From contig NC_073358.2 in assembly GCF_027580225.2 (NCBI RefSeq), positions 44,288,501 to 44,352,500 of the forward strand: a DNA stretch of 64,000 nt, in the 5' to 3' direction. Shown in pieces: positions 34,655 through 45,713 of the stretch. Position 1 is the first letter of the stretch. The number at the start of each line of letters is the position of its first letter. The notes under the pieces were generated by a model. That model did no database searches. It saw nothing but the letters and a program-made list of their open reading frames with translations, and was not told the origin of the DNA. The DNA is from Misgurnus anguillicaudatus. Its lineage: Eukaryota; Chordata; Actinopteri; Cypriniformes; Cobitidae. The translations under genes and the position numbers were made by a program.

Positions 34655-34808
34655 CATTTGTACATATACACATTTGGCAGATGCTTTATCCAAAGTGACT
34701 TACAGTGCATTTCACTTTTTCATTTTATTCATTTCACTTCCCTGAGAATCGAACCCACAACCATTTGCAATCCTAATGCAATGCTCTACCAACTGAGCTA
34801 CAGGAACA
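34655..34808 (-). repeat. tRNA-derived SINE
   Basis: Read on the minus strand it starts TGTTCCTGTAGCTCAGTTGG (A box region, TAGCTCAGTTGGTAGAGC). It then has GTGGGTTCGATTCTCAGGGA (B box GGTTCGATTC) and the tail AAGTCACTTTGGATAAAGCA, TCTGCCAAATG. Box A, box B and the fish SINE tail are in the right order and spacing. It is a retroposed repeat rather than a functional tRNA gene: no acceptor-stem pairing is preserved at the 3' side. A clear target duplication is not visible. Confidence 0.85.
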
Positions 34809-34810
34809 TG

Positions 34811-35750
34811 CGTATTCTTTCAAGCATATCATTAGCAGCAGTACACATTATGCAGCCTTCAAAACATAATAAGACTTAGGCATCTAAGTAAACAAGACAG
34901 TATACACAGATTAGATTATGAGCTGTACCTATGAGTACTGCAACATTTTTGGAGCTTGCATCTTTATTAAAGCAACTGCTGAATATGTAACATATTCTAC
35001 TTGCACTGCATCCAAAACATCTTCAATCCACGTTACGATGTTGATTTGCAATTCAGACTCCTTCCTTTTATTGCTCCCCGTGTATCTGTAATTCATTCTG
35101 TCAAAGTCAGCAATACAACTTTCAAGTGCTAATCTGTCTCTTTCCTTGTGTTTCTTACTCCGCCGCAGGTAACATGTGCTCTATGATCTGTGTATAAATG
35201 ACTGACAGATCGAGCTCCATCTCCCTCTACACAGTGTGTTCTCATGTACTAACCAGAGCCCAGAGGGCAAACTACTAATGAACCAGTCAAGTTCAAATAA
35301 AGCGAAGAATGTCAAGGCTCTGCCTGCCAGTAATTACTAAATGTGTGTGTGAGAGAGAGCTTAAACAAGCCACAACCTGTGGCTCTCATGTAATTACAAC
35401 CGTGAGATTGAGAGCACTTGTTCTTTGAGCTTTAACAACAGACACATGCACACACCAACAACAGTTACACGCATCTAAACCATGACAGAAGCACAATGTC
35501 TCATCTAGAAGACATGGAAAAGCTTTTGTTCACAATGATATGTGTGCACTTATGAAAAATACTATAATCACAAAGCAATTTGTATATTTTACAAGGTGGC
35601 TAATTATTACACAGATGGTTGGAATGCTTCATTCTGATTGGCCAGATGCGACATTTGCAGGTTTGTTTCCAGATAATAACCGCTCAAAACCAATAACACA
35701 TGGATGCTGCAAATCATATATTACACAAAAATTAAATATAAATATGTCTT
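34811..35750. other. no gene seen
   Basis: Contains an ACAAGGTGGCTAATTATTAC word near 35590, matching the repeat at 44337-44538. Otherwise nothing is recognisable. Confidence 0.35.
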
Positions 35751-36109
35751 TTAAAGGTGCAGTGTGTAAATTTTAGCGGCATCCAGTGGTGAGGTTGCGC
35801 ACCCCTCGTTTTGAAACGCATATTGAAGCTATGGTAGCCGCCACTGGAAAAACACGTAACTGACGGAGACAACTTAGTAAAAAAGAAGTTAAGGGCTGTT
35901 AAGGGCTTCTGTAGAAAATATGGCGGCACAAAATGGCGACTTCTACGGGGACCCTCTGTGTATGTAGATAAAAACGTTTCATTCTAAGGTAATAAAAACA
36001 TAACGGTTCATAATGAAAGGTCTTTATACACCCTTGATAATATAGTTTTGTATATTATTTAGCATTTCTGTCAAGAGATCCTTCTAAAAATTACACACTG
36101 CACCTTTAA
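35751..36109. mobile_element. TTAA-flanked element, TTAAAGGTGCAGTGTG family, intact
   Basis: Left end TTAAAGGTGCAGTGTGTAAA and right end TACACACTGCACCTTTAA are near-perfect inverted repeats with TTAA at both borders, 359 bp. Interior GCGGCATCCAGTGGTGAGGT and AAATATGGCGGCACAAAATG. A second, disrupted copy in the opposite orientation spans 36911-38036. Confidence 0.85.
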
Positions 36110-36185
36110 TAACATATATGACATTTTATTTACAAATGATTAAACCAAATAGTGTTTGGGACATTTGAACGTTTCGTCTATCTTA

Positions 36186-36480
36186 ACTCTTTCACCGCAA
36201 TTATCGAGTTATCTCATCAAGACAAAACGCTTCCCTGCCAATGACAAGTATTTCCGGCTTTCCGCAATAGTGCCATTATACACCAGTTGCTAATCGCAAC
36301 TTATAAAACACGGAAGTATCCCAGCTGCATGTCCGTGTATGTTTTGAGGATCGCTCTGAACTGTTGAAGGTAGGATAAATTTTTTATTTTTTTTTATAAA
36401 GCAGAGGGTCTGTTCTTTCATTTGATATATTGTATGTTTATATATTTAAAGAAATGCATTTTCTGGAAGACATTTTTGTA
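36186..36480 (+). repeat. relative of the 7666-8173 element
   Basis: TTAACTCTTTCACCGCAATT at 36184 followed by GAGTTATCTCATCAAGACAA, CCTGCCAATGAC, GTATGTTTTGAGGATCG, AGCAGAGGGTCTGTTCTTTC and ATTTGATATATTGTATGTTT follows the order of 7666-8173. The right terminus is missing. Confidence 0.7.
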
Positions 36481-36540
36481 TGACTCACTTTGTATGAAAT
36501 CATATAAATTAGCCAACTCCTAAAACACGTACAACTTCCC

Positions 36541-36660
36541 GAGACATTGCATTAGCAGCGTGAAGATTGTAGGTCCAGGAGACACACGTCATGATAATTC
36601 ACACTGACTGAATGCAAGTCGCTTTAGATAAAATCATCCGCTGGATGCATAAATGTAAAT
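36541..36660 (+). repeat. tRNA-derived SINE, 5'-eroded
   Basis: ACATTGCATTAGCAGCGTGA, ATTGTAGGTCCAGGAGACAC and the tail AAGTCGCTTTAGATAAAATC, ATCCGCTGGATG parallel the minus-strand SINE at 34655-34808 (box A part missing, box B decayed to GTAGGTCCAGG). Confidence 0.55.
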
Positions 36661-36910
36661 GTTGCATGGTACTGAAATGAATGCATCAACGTATTTTTGT
36701 GGTACTCCAAGGTATGGCATCAAAGAATTCCCCTGGGTATAAACACGGACAGTACCCTTTCATCTCGGGTTGTCAAAGCAATTATGAAAATGAATCAGGA
36801 GCTCAAAGGGAAACAGGAAACTTGTTGAACTTCAGTCTAAATGTTTTTGCGTGTTTGCATAATCAAACTGTAGTGCTGCCATACTATTTCCTCCAGAGGT
36901 CATTTCCTCC

Positions 36911-38036
36911 AGGTGCAATGTGTAACTTTAAGGGGGAACTTTTGACAATAATGCAATATAATATACATAACTATGTAATCAGTGGTGTATAAAGAACTTA
37001 CATAATGAACCGTTATGTTTTTATTACGTCAGAATGAGCCATTTTTATACATGTGGGTCCCTTTACATGGTAGTCGCCACTTTGTGCCATTATGTTTTTA
37101 CAGTAGCCCTTAAAGAACAAACTGCTCTATAGAGTGCGCTTTGTCACTACGGTGTCTTAGGCGATGACATGTTTGTCCTGTGGCGCCTACTGTAGCTTCT
37201 CTATGCGTTTCAAAAGGGAGAGGTAAGCAGTGGACTGAAATTAATTCATAACCTCGAACTTCGAATTAAAAAAAAATGGAATCGTCTATGCTGCCATGCC
37301 CCCATGTCATGTCCGGTCAGCTTGCCAAGCTTTTGTAGTGTAAACGCACATGCGGTTGAATGTGTTCGAACAGCCACAGGAGACCGCCTTCTCTCCACCC
37401 ATTTATCTTATCTAAGGTACTGAACACAATGTTATTTTACGTCTTTTCTGACTTCTGGCGTGAACACACGGTGTACAGCGCTATTTTAGCCTTTCATTGA
37501 TAAAACTAAAGCGGCTGATCTCCGCAGTTTCATTTTGCAAGCGCGTAAAAGTTGCCATCTTATTTCAACAATTGCGCTGAAAATTCAGAAAAAGCTGTAA
37601 CATATGCATGTACAAAACACTGTGCTGCATGTTTACTTACAACACAAGCAGCGGACTCTGACATAATATTAGTTTCCATATAAACTCGTCATTACTCCCA
37701 CTCGCGTTTAAATTACAAGGTGCAAAGTACTGACAGAAATGTTCATCTGACAGGAAGTTTCGTTTGATCAAGTATGTGCGTGTACCATATTTTTCCATTG
37801 GCAGCACAACTAACATGGTAGGGCATCTCCGGGTTCAAGGTCAGATATTATATTTTATAAAAGTCTAGTCTAAAAGAAATCAAACCGTGATTAAAAAACG
37901 GGTAAAAACCGGAAATCAAACCGTGACCTTAGAATCGAAAATTTGATCGAATCGAGAATTTGGAGAATCGTGACACCCCTAGCAATTCACGATCTCACCG
38001 TTAGATGCCGCAAAAATCTAGACACTGCACCTTTAA
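36911..38036. mobile_element. TTAAAGGTGCAGTGTG-family copy split by later insertions
   Basis: The left end CAGGTGCAATGTGTAACTTT (TTAA lost) and right end GACACTGCACCTTTAA (TTAA 38033-38036) bound an element with AACGGTTATG-like, GTGGCGCCTACTGTAG and TGCGTTTCAAAAGGGAGAGG interior words. Between about 37236 and 37981 it is interrupted by hAT-derived sequence, which itself contains another insert, giving three levels. Confidence 0.6.
37236..37981. mobile_element. hAT copy of the TAGGGGTGTCACGATT family, left end missing, with insert
   Basis: AACCTCGAACTTCGAATTAA, GCCCCCATGTCATGTCCGGT and the right end GGAGAATCGTGACACCCCTA match the intact copy at 40773-41554. The segment from about 37335 to 37690 (GTGTAAACGCACATGCGGTT ... 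GCAGCGGACTCTGAC) is instead the reverse complement of part of the element at 46202-46934. A second transposon therefore landed in this copy or was exchanged into it. Confidence 0.65.
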
Positions 38037-38286
38037 TACCCAATACAAAACCGATTTTGAAATGTTTCCAGTTTTGAATGAAGCGACGAGTCATCAAACT
38101 AACAAAAAGTTACTGTTACACTGCCATGGTTTAACCGGTAATGCAAAAATAATGTAAGTGTAAACTAAAATAAGTAAAAAACAATTCCCTGTATACGTCA
38201 AATGCCGTAGATAAGTACGACTGCCATCGCTATGTTATCTTTCAGCTATTTGACACAGAGGTTTGAAATGCAGATAAACATTCACA

Positions 38287-38840
38287 ATAGGGGTGTAACG
38301 GATCACAAAAATCACGGTTCGGTGCGTACCTCGGTTTTGAAGCCACGGTTCAGTTCATTTTCGGTACAGTAAGGGGGAAAATGCATACATTAAACTGCAG
38401 GTTGTTTATTACTATAAACTTTTTTAACAATTTGTTTACACATTTTTATTAAAATATAATAAATAAAATACATATAAAATAAAAAGAATAAAAAATAAAA
38501 TACTGCTGCAATGTTCTCCACTAAATAACTTTTTTACATAATTTTATAACAGTAGGTAAATCTTTTCTTAAGCTTCTCTTAAACTTTTTCTACTAAAACC
38601 TTGCACTAAACTAACAAATTCAATTCCTAAATACATTTATGAACTATTAGCCTACATTTTGCCACTTAAAAATGTTTCTGTTTTGATTTATTTTGGATTT
38701 TTTTAAGTCACAGTATTTAATTGGTTATGTACCATCTCTGTATAAAAATATGTGCACATATGTGCGCAAAAGTTTACATCAATAATCAAACAATTTTTTT
38801 TTTTTCTTTTTTTTTGTGTGAGCATATTAGTGAACACCCC
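38287..38840. mobile_element. hAT relic, TAGGGGTGTAACGGATC family
   Basis: Left end TAGGGGTGTAACGGATCACA with CACGGTTCGGTGCGTACCTC, CACGGTTCAG and TTTTCGGTACAGTAAG is the typical start of this fish hAT family. The interior is AT-rich with a poly-T tract at 38791-38814. The right end (GAACACCCCTGA near 38833) is only tentative. Confidence 0.5.
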
Positions 38841-40131
38841 TGACCACTCGGTGAGTTTCACGTCTTTGTAAACGAAAGTTTAATGCATTTTAGAAGGATT
38901 GTTCCTGTGCACCTATAGACCCATTTTAGAGGTGGAAAGTGAAACAACAGACACCCGAAAATTTTCGGGGCAGCCGCATATGTGGAAATTTTAGTCAAAA
39001 CTGTTCTATTTCATCATAAACAATCTGAAAACAGGGCTTTAAGTGTAAAATACCGAACATGTCCTTTAAAAACTGGTGGCATGTCTTTAAGCGATGTTTA
39101 CCGGATTTGTGTGAACGCACGCAGTGTAAATCCAAATCAAACGATCCACAGAGAAATCCCAAACACATTTTCCATGTATTTCCCGTAATCTGTGTGTTTT
39201 ACGGGAGATACTCTCGACCTTTATGGCACTCAAACATATCATCGTCAAAAATAAAGAGCAGAATGGATTGGCTACAGATCTATGAGTATGGTCTATGTCT
39301 TATATTGCAGATCAGGTCTGTTCAATTATGTGATTCACAAAACATAATTTAATATAAAATCTTACACCCCCTTCTAAAAAAGTATGGGTAACTGGTTTGG
39401 TAACATTGCAATTCAGCCAATAACTGGCCTGCATTCAGTTATTCAATTAGAAGTCGAGGTTAAAGGGTCGTGCTTGTCAAAGACTGCATTTATAAACACA
39501 AGGGACAGCCTGATGCATTCAGAACGACACAACCGCTACCAACTTTAATGAAATATCTGCTCGAGAAAAAAAAAACAGCTTCCAAGAGCCAGTAGACGCG
39601 AAATAAAATCTCTCGGAGGAGAAAATCCTTAAGGAGAAAAATGCTGGAGATGATGAAAGAGACAAATAACTGTGTCTCACATACACACGCTCTCCGAGAA
39701 GTCGTCCATGTGCAAACACAACACACAGTCATCCGCAGCAGTCTCTGGTGGGACTTTAAGACATGCATTGTTTCAAAAATCAATAAGCGCGTCTTGAACG
39801 GCAAGAGAAAATATCAAACTTAAAACAAACAGAAAATTCACCAACCTCTCTTGAGACTTGACTGAAACTCTCTTATTGCATCATTTCAACATAAAAGTAA
39901 ATATAGAGAAAGATAGTGAGAATTTAAATGTCAAGCAAATGCGATATGAGAACTAGTTCAATCTATGAAACAGGCACGTTTAAGGTCAGATTTTTTTACC
40001 TTTATTAAACATTGTATCAGATAAATGTTTTAATGATCTTCATTGGAGGGACATTGGGAAATATTTGAATTATGCCTTTAGGCAATTAACAGACCTGACA
40101 ATTTTACAGCTCAATTTAACATCATGCACTC
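38841..40131. other. no gene recognised
   Basis: Frames of 60-104 codons at 38982-39352 and 39490-39823 overlap on both strands and show no domain, so they are considered incidental. No clear transposon ends. Confidence 0.35.
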
Positions 40132-40190
40132 TCAGAAATAAAAGGTACAATTGGGGCTGTACCCTTTCAAAAAGTACATCTTTGTACTTG
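40132..40190 (+). repeat. GGTACAA/TTGTACC repeat fragment, copy 1
   Basis: ACTCTCAGAAATAAAAGGTA and GGGGCTGTACCCTTTCAAAA correspond to the repeat at 60584-60780 (CACTTTCAGAAAAAAGGTAT ... TTTTGAAAAGGTACC). Confidence 0.5.
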
Positions 40191-41632
40191 TCCATTGCAT
40201 AGTACCCCACGGTTTAGGTTGGGTCAGCACCAGCACACCTGGGAGGGATTATAGACATGCCGTTATATATTTGCGCTGCCTACTGCTGTGACATCATACA
40301 AGTGAGAGCGTTGTTGGAATGTTATACATTCCCTTACATTCATTTATTTCTCAGTCCGCCACGAAATGAAAATTTTCCACCACAAATAGATGTTTGCACT
40401 ATTCCTCTGTCTCACATGACAGTTTCTGTACAAACACCCGTGGCGTCAGTCGCGAATGTGCCGCCACAAACTGCAAGTCAAAAAAACAAACAAACTGGTA
40501 TGGTGTTCCTGATTCTCAACCTGGATGTTTTGATCTCTAAAAGGGAATTTGGGAACTTACAGCAAAGCACAGATGACAACAGGTTTACTTGAGACAGTGC
40601 AAGCTAGCACGAAGGTAAAGCTAATCTTTTACATTATAGGGATGACACTGGTAGTGACGATTTTCTCAGACCAATCAGTGATCTACAGTGTTTTCATCTT
40701 ATGTTTTGGTATCAGCTCGGCTCGCTTGGAACCCAAACCGAGGTGGTACTAAAAAAAGTATTGCGTACTCTGTAAGGGTGTCACGATTTCGATTTTAAAT
40801 CGAAATCGATCGAAATTATGTCATAACCTCGAACTTCGAATTAAAAAATGGGATCGTCGATGCTGCCACGCCCCCATTTCACGTCCGGTCGGCTTGCCAA
40901 GCGGGGGAAAATAAACTCTCAGAAGTGTCTTTAAAAACATCCATCCAGCGGAACGCGATTTATATTTTAAACACGAGGGATGTATTGCTTCAACTCCTTG
41001 AAATGCATATCATAAACAGGATTACTACCTAGTGATCTGCCTTCGGAGTTCGGACAGAGCGCAGCTCTCTGCATGCGCACGAGAGAGCCGCCAAGATGCA
41101 GCGGGTTATATTTTAAACAAAAGGTATAGTTTGCCTCAGCTCGCATGAAACTGAACAAATAGGTAAGGATTATTACTTTAGTTTATGTTTAGACTTTGGA
41201 CAGATGCGAGAGCGCGTGCACCTGAGACAGAGAGAAGCGCAGCTGCTTATGACGCACCGGTTTTATTTCAGATAATAGAAGTCCAAGACGCGCGCATTAA
41301 GTCTATCTGCGTGCAAGAAGGAATTCTCTCTCTACAAGCTCTCTCGCGTAAAGTAAAGCCCACAAACCCCCATGCGAGGAAAAGCATGCAATGTGCATGT
41401 TAATGTGAAACTATAATAATTATAATAATAATAATAAAGGCATATAATTTTTTGTCTTAAAAAATTATTTTAAAAATCGAGAATCGAATTGAATCGTGAC
41501 ATCAGAATCGAAAATGTAATCGAATCGAGGATTTGGAGAATCGTGACACCCCTAGTACTCTGTACTGCACCCAGTGGGAAAGCCCCCAAAAGTAGGCTGA
41601 CCTGACCAAAACCGTGGGGAACTATGCAATGG
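40191..41632. mobile_element. inverted-repeat element (TCCATTGCATAGTACCCC ends) hosting a hAT insertion
   Basis: Left TCCATTGCATAGTACCCCAC, GGTTTAGGTTGGGTCAGC and right GGCTGACCTGACCAAAACCG, TGGGGAACTATGCAATGGA are long inverted repeats. The outermost bases and target duplication are uncertain. Removing the 40773-41554 hAT element and one duplicated octamer leaves a roughly 650-bp element. A 111-codon frame at 40257-40592 has no transposase motif. Confidence 0.65.
40773..41554. mobile_element. hAT element (TAGGGGTGTCACGATT family) with exact 8-bp duplication
   Basis: Left end TAAGGGTGTCACGATTTCG and right end GAGAATCGTGACACCCCTA are inverted repeats. GTACTCTG flanks both sides (40765-40772, 41555-41562). 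The 782-bp interior is GC-rich in its centre and seems to contain a degenerate duplication (ATATTTTAAAC...GGACAGAGCGCAG versus ATATTTTAAAC...GGACAGATGCGAG). No transposase frame. The exact duplication shows that insertion into the 40191-41632 element is fairly recent. Confidence 0.88.
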
Positions 41633-41869
41633 AAAAGTGCCAAAAGAGTTGTTTCGTTTTTCTGTCTCCGCTCGCTTCCTGTAATCACATCACTGCTAGA
41701 GCAAGCTCCTCATTGGTTAACTTGGTGCGAAAATCCGCCAAAGTTCAGATTTTTCAACTCTCAATTTGCCCGCGCTTACTGCGCCGCAGGATGCCTATTC
41801 GTGTCTTTCCATTTACTTAACATACTCGCGATTGCCGCCTCTTCCGCTTCTGGTATGAAGGCACCATAA

Positions 41870-42146
41870 TGCTACGTGCACACCAAACACGTAGCATTGC
41901 GTTGCTCGCTCTAGATTACTCACGGGATTTAACTTTGTGTAATGCAAATTTTTCGCGGGAGTTAAATATTTTCAACTTGCACAAAGGCGCGTTTTAGGCA
42001 AACAGCGCATGTTTTCACGGCAATCGCGCCGTCCAATTTGCGTCGCCCTGCGCGAGTACTTGTTTGATCGCGTCTTTGCATTGACTTTGTATGTAATATA
42101 CTGGCGCAAATCGTTGAACTTGCGTTTGGTGTGTGCCCCATTAAAG
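41870..42146. mobile_element. miniature element with GTGCACACCAAAC ends
   Basis: Left TAATGCTACGTGCACACCAA and right TTTGGTGTGTGCCCCATTA are imperfect inverted repeats, about 277 bp. The interior is rich in CGCG-type words (AAAGGCGCGTTTTAGGC, CAATCGCGCCG). No frame. Confidence 0.6.
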
Positions 42147-42279
42147 CTATAATTGACTGCATATAGGCAAAAAAAAACAATTATTTTTTTTGCACTTTCA
42201 CCCAAATTGCATTAAATTACAGGATCTTTTTACAATTTAACAGATCTCAAAATAAAGTACTCTCATCAGTCAGGCTCAC

Positions 42280-43112
42280 TTAAAGGGATAGTTCGGCCAA
42301 AAACGATATTAAACCCATGATTTACTCACCCCCAAGCTGTCCGAGTTGCATATGTCCATCGTTTTTCAGACAAACACATTTTCGGATATTTTAGAAAATA
42401 TTTTAGATCTTTCTTTTGATTAAATGTAATGTTACGGGGTCCAGCAATAGTCCACGACCTTCAAGTCCAAAAAAAGTGCGTCCATCCTTCACAAATTAAA
42501 TCCAAACGGCTCCAGGATGATAAACAAAGGTCTTCTGGGGGTAATCCGTGCGGTGTTGTTGTAGAAATATCCATATTTAAAATGTTATTAACTTTATTAA
42601 CTAGCTTCCGGTAGCGCCGCCATCTTAGACTCAGGAGAGAGTGTGTAGGTAGTGTACGCACTTTTCTTAGTGACGTATGACAAATCGGAGGGCGGGGGAC
42701 AGAGCAGCAACAGAGAAACCGCTGTCTATGCTGCGTAAGCGCTCATCCTGAATGCATATGACTCTAAAATGGCGGCGCTACCGGAAGCTAGTTAATAAAG
42801 TTAATAACATTTTAAATATGGATATTTCTACAACAACACCGCACGGATTACCCCCAGAAGACCTTTGTTTATCATCCTGGAGCCGTTTGGATTTAATTTG
42901 TGAAGGATGGACGCACTTTTTTTGGACTTGAAGGTCGTGGACTATTGCTGGACCCCGTAACATTACATTTAATCAAAAGAAAGATCCAAAATACCTTCCA
43001 AAACATCCGAAAATGTGCTCGTCTGAAAAACGATGGGCACATGCAACTCGGACAGCTTGGGGGTGAGTAAATCATGGGTTTAATATCGTTTTTGGCCAAA
43101 CTATCCCTTTAA
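42280..43112. mobile_element. near-perfect 833-bp palindromic element with TTAA borders
   Basis: It begins TTAAAGGGATAGTTCGGCCA and ends TTGGCCAAACTATCCCTTTAA. The arms (about 42280-42625 and 42767-43112) are inverted copies with no indel: the same 61-codon frame occurs at 42429-42614 plus and 42778-42963 minus, exactly symmetric about the centre and identical in translation. The loop (about 140 bp, GGAGAGAGTGTGTAGG...) is single copy. Nine of the ten arm differences seen lie within 54 bp. It encodes no transposase and would form a very stable hairpin. It is the youngest-looking TTAA element in the window. Confidence 0.9.
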
Positions 43113-44336
43113 ATTATGTTAGAAAACATAAGACCATTTCAACTAGTCGGAAGATTTCTAATTACGGCGCAAATTATAGGGGCGGTTCGGGTCGCGGTCT
43201 TTATGTCAAACGGATCGCGTTTCCGGGTATGAAATTGAAATAATGCTGCTGTTGGATAACGATGAGGTGTGGCTTCTATTGCGTGTGACAGTGATGTTAT
43301 TGCTTGTGCCACTGGCAACAACAGGACCGGCTCGGAATCGGAAAGTCATGAGACAGACTGGCCGGTACCGGTCCGGTCATACGTAAAATCTGCCACTTCT
43401 ATTCTCTGGCCCATCGATCGGTGCATTTCTATTTGCATTCACATTTAAGATCCTAAACTATACATAAATTCACATTTCTGTACCTACCTTCTCCAAAAGT
43501 GCTTGAAAACGTTTTTTTTGTTTTTGTTAGAAAGACATCAATTGTTAACTCCTGACCAAAGCCATCACAATTCACAGTGACAGTCCTATAAACAAATTCT
43601 CACCGACAGCAAAAATGGCCATATCTATGACAGCCCACCTGTACCCGCTTATCTGTCTCTCTCTCCTCCCTGCTTGCGTTCTTTCTAAAACTGGGTGACT
43701 GGAATATTAGCATGAAATTGTTGGGTAGAGGCGACAGCTTCTTTAAAACCCCCATTTACGGCGCTCTGGAAAAGAAACTTGTGACAACTAGATCTTACAC
43801 AGTGAAAGAGAGAGAAAGAGTGCAGTGGGGGGAAAGAGAACAGGAAATGTTTGAAATGTTTCTCCAATACTGAATCTTATCGCGCACGAGACACCCACTT
43901 GCAAACAGGCACTTTTATCAAAGTGTAAAAGAAAAGATAAACCCACCACTAAATTCTACAGAGATGTAGAGATGTTATATGTTGTTTCTGTCAGGGTATC
44001 TGCTGTAAAATAAAGCAATGAGCTGCAATAGGGCAGACACAGAGTCTAAGACCCTTTAAAGAAAAAAAACCCAATAACATTACAAAGACAAGAAGAGTTA
44101 CTATATCTTTTTTTTATTTTTATAAATAAAATATCTGTTTGTGTTCAGCTGAAGAAAGCAGGTCATATACACTCAGAATGGATTCATAAGGGTGAGTATA
44201 TGATGAGATTTTTTGTGAACTACTCCATTGACTGTAATAAAATCACTGTAGTGTACGCTCCTCGGCCCCTTATTGCATTTATAAACAGCAGCAGCTGCAG
44301 CAATATGATAACAACCCCAGTGTTTAATAAATAATC
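43113..44336. other. no gene; eroded repeat end near 44140-44225
   Basis: 43150-43400 is GC-rich with GGCGGTTCGGGTCGCGGTCT but has no clear borders or coding motif. AGCTGAAGAAAGCAGGTCAT and GGGTGAGTATATGATGAGAT (44148-44210) look like the right subterminal part of an old palindromic-type TTAA element. The rest is unremarkable. Confidence 0.4.
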
Positions 44337-44538
44337 AACCTGATCTCATGGGAATTTTTATGTGTTTTACGAGGTGGCTAATGTACAAAAATGTATGATT
44401 ATAAAAAACAATAATGATACTAGTACGCCCCTAAACCCAATGTTGCTGTGGCGAAAACAGATCGTACAAAAACATGCAAATCTGATCTTACACACGAATT
44501 CGCCACGTTGTAAAATGCGTACTGCCGTGAGATTATGT
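44337..44538. repeat. CAACCTGATCTCATG repeat
   Basis: Left CAACCTGATCTCATGGGAAT and right CCGTGAGATTATGTTG are imperfect inverted repeats around TTACGAGGTGGCTAATGTAC and GCCCCTAAACCC. Related words occur at 35588, 45714-46201, 46935-46960 and 59758-59780. Confidence 0.6.
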
Positions 44539-44599
44539 TGAAACGGTTACATGTATTTATAGTAATTAGTAAAAAAGTGGTAATAAATAAAAAAAATCA

Positions 44600-45113
44600 T
44601 TAAAGTGGTCATATTATGAGATTTTCGATGAGATGTAAAATAATTATTCGGTGTCCCCAGAGTGCGTATGTAAAGTTTTAGCTGAAAATGCCCCACATCA
44701 TATAAAAATTGGCACTTTATAGGCCTGAGCAAAAATGTGTCGTTTTTGGGTGTGTCCTTTAAAATGCAAAGGTGCTGATGAAATGCAAACGCTGATCGCA
44801 ATGATGGTGGTTTGTTGCAATTGAAACTCAATTGTGCTCTCAATTATTTTTTCTCTCTCTTTCTCTTTGGACTAAATGGCAGTGCCGTGGTTGGATAGTG
44901 CAGATTAATGGATGATATTGTTGTAATTGGCCTTGCTACCTAGCTCACAAAACAGGCGAAATCTGAACAACCTATTTTTTCACATGCTTGAACAGAATGG
45001 TTTACCAAAACAAAGTTACTGGGTTGATCTTTTTCACATTTTCTAGGTTGATAGAAGCACTGGGGACCCAATTATAGCACTTAAACATGGAAAAAGTCAG
45101 ATTTTCACTTTAA
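44600..45113. mobile_element. AGGGGACATTTCAC family, copy 3
   Basis: Left end TTAAAGTGGTCATATTATGA and right end AAAGTCAGATTTTCACTTTAA. GGTGTCCCCAGAGTGCGTAT, AAAATGTGTCGTTTTTGGGT, AATGGCAGTGCCGTGGTTGG and GGTTGATAGAAGCACTGGGG place it with copies at 18870, 26877 and 62376. TTAA is at both borders. 514 bp. The 98-codon minus-strand frame is a repeat shadow. Confidence 0.82.
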
Positions 45114-45232
45114 GCTATTTAACAGATTCATATTCTTACCATATAGGATATAAAAATGAGGAGCTAAGATGCAAAAAAGCCGCTAAACGTCACGCTTAAA
45201 AATTAGATAAAGCAGCCTGTTAATACGTGGTA

Positions 45233-45626
45233 TTAAAGAGTAACTAAACCCTAAACCAACTTTTTTTTAGATAATGATCTGTAAGAATGATGCTTTATTA
45301 GTGCTGTTCATTGATTTTAGTAAGTTTTTTGACATTTGGATATAAAGTGTTTCAATACTACAATATATGGTGTAAAAACGGCCCTCTTCAGGTTGAACGG
45401 TGGCTATTGCAGTTGAATTTTCCTATTGGATGTTGGGTCCAAAAAATAACTTGTGACGTACGCAGTTTCAAGCTCACCACGCCCTCATTACGATCTCATC
45501 ACACACTTGGTACGAGCTTAGTTCGTCCCCTCTATCACAGTTGGGATCTGCCCACTTTTCTTGCATTTTTCAAATATTGCCAGTGGGTGGAGTCAGGCTC
45601 TGACCAGGGGTTTAGTTACGCTTTAA
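45233..45626. mobile_element. TTAA-flanked element, TTAAAGAGTAACTAAACCC family
   Basis: Left end TTAAAGAGTAACTAAACCCT and right end GGGTTTAGTTACGCTTTAA are inverted repeats with TTAA at both borders. 394 bp. The 134-codon frame 45311-45715 runs through and beyond the right border and has no domain, so it is not a gene. Confidence 0.82.
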
Positions 45627-45713
45627 TACATAACTTTCAAAAACACAAAGCACCCTTTTTTGTACGTTTGGATAGATGCAGAAGTGTACAATATGGACGT
45701 ATTTGCAACATTT

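Noticed and set aside
34741..34808. Functional tRNA gene on the minus strand
   Set aside because: A and B boxes are recognisable, but the acceptor stem does not close and the sequence continues into a typical SINE body and tail, so it is a SINE head.
42429..42963. Identical 61-codon frames on opposite strands
   Set aside because: They are the two arms of the palindromic element; the duplication reflects inverted-repeat structure, not a duplicated gene.
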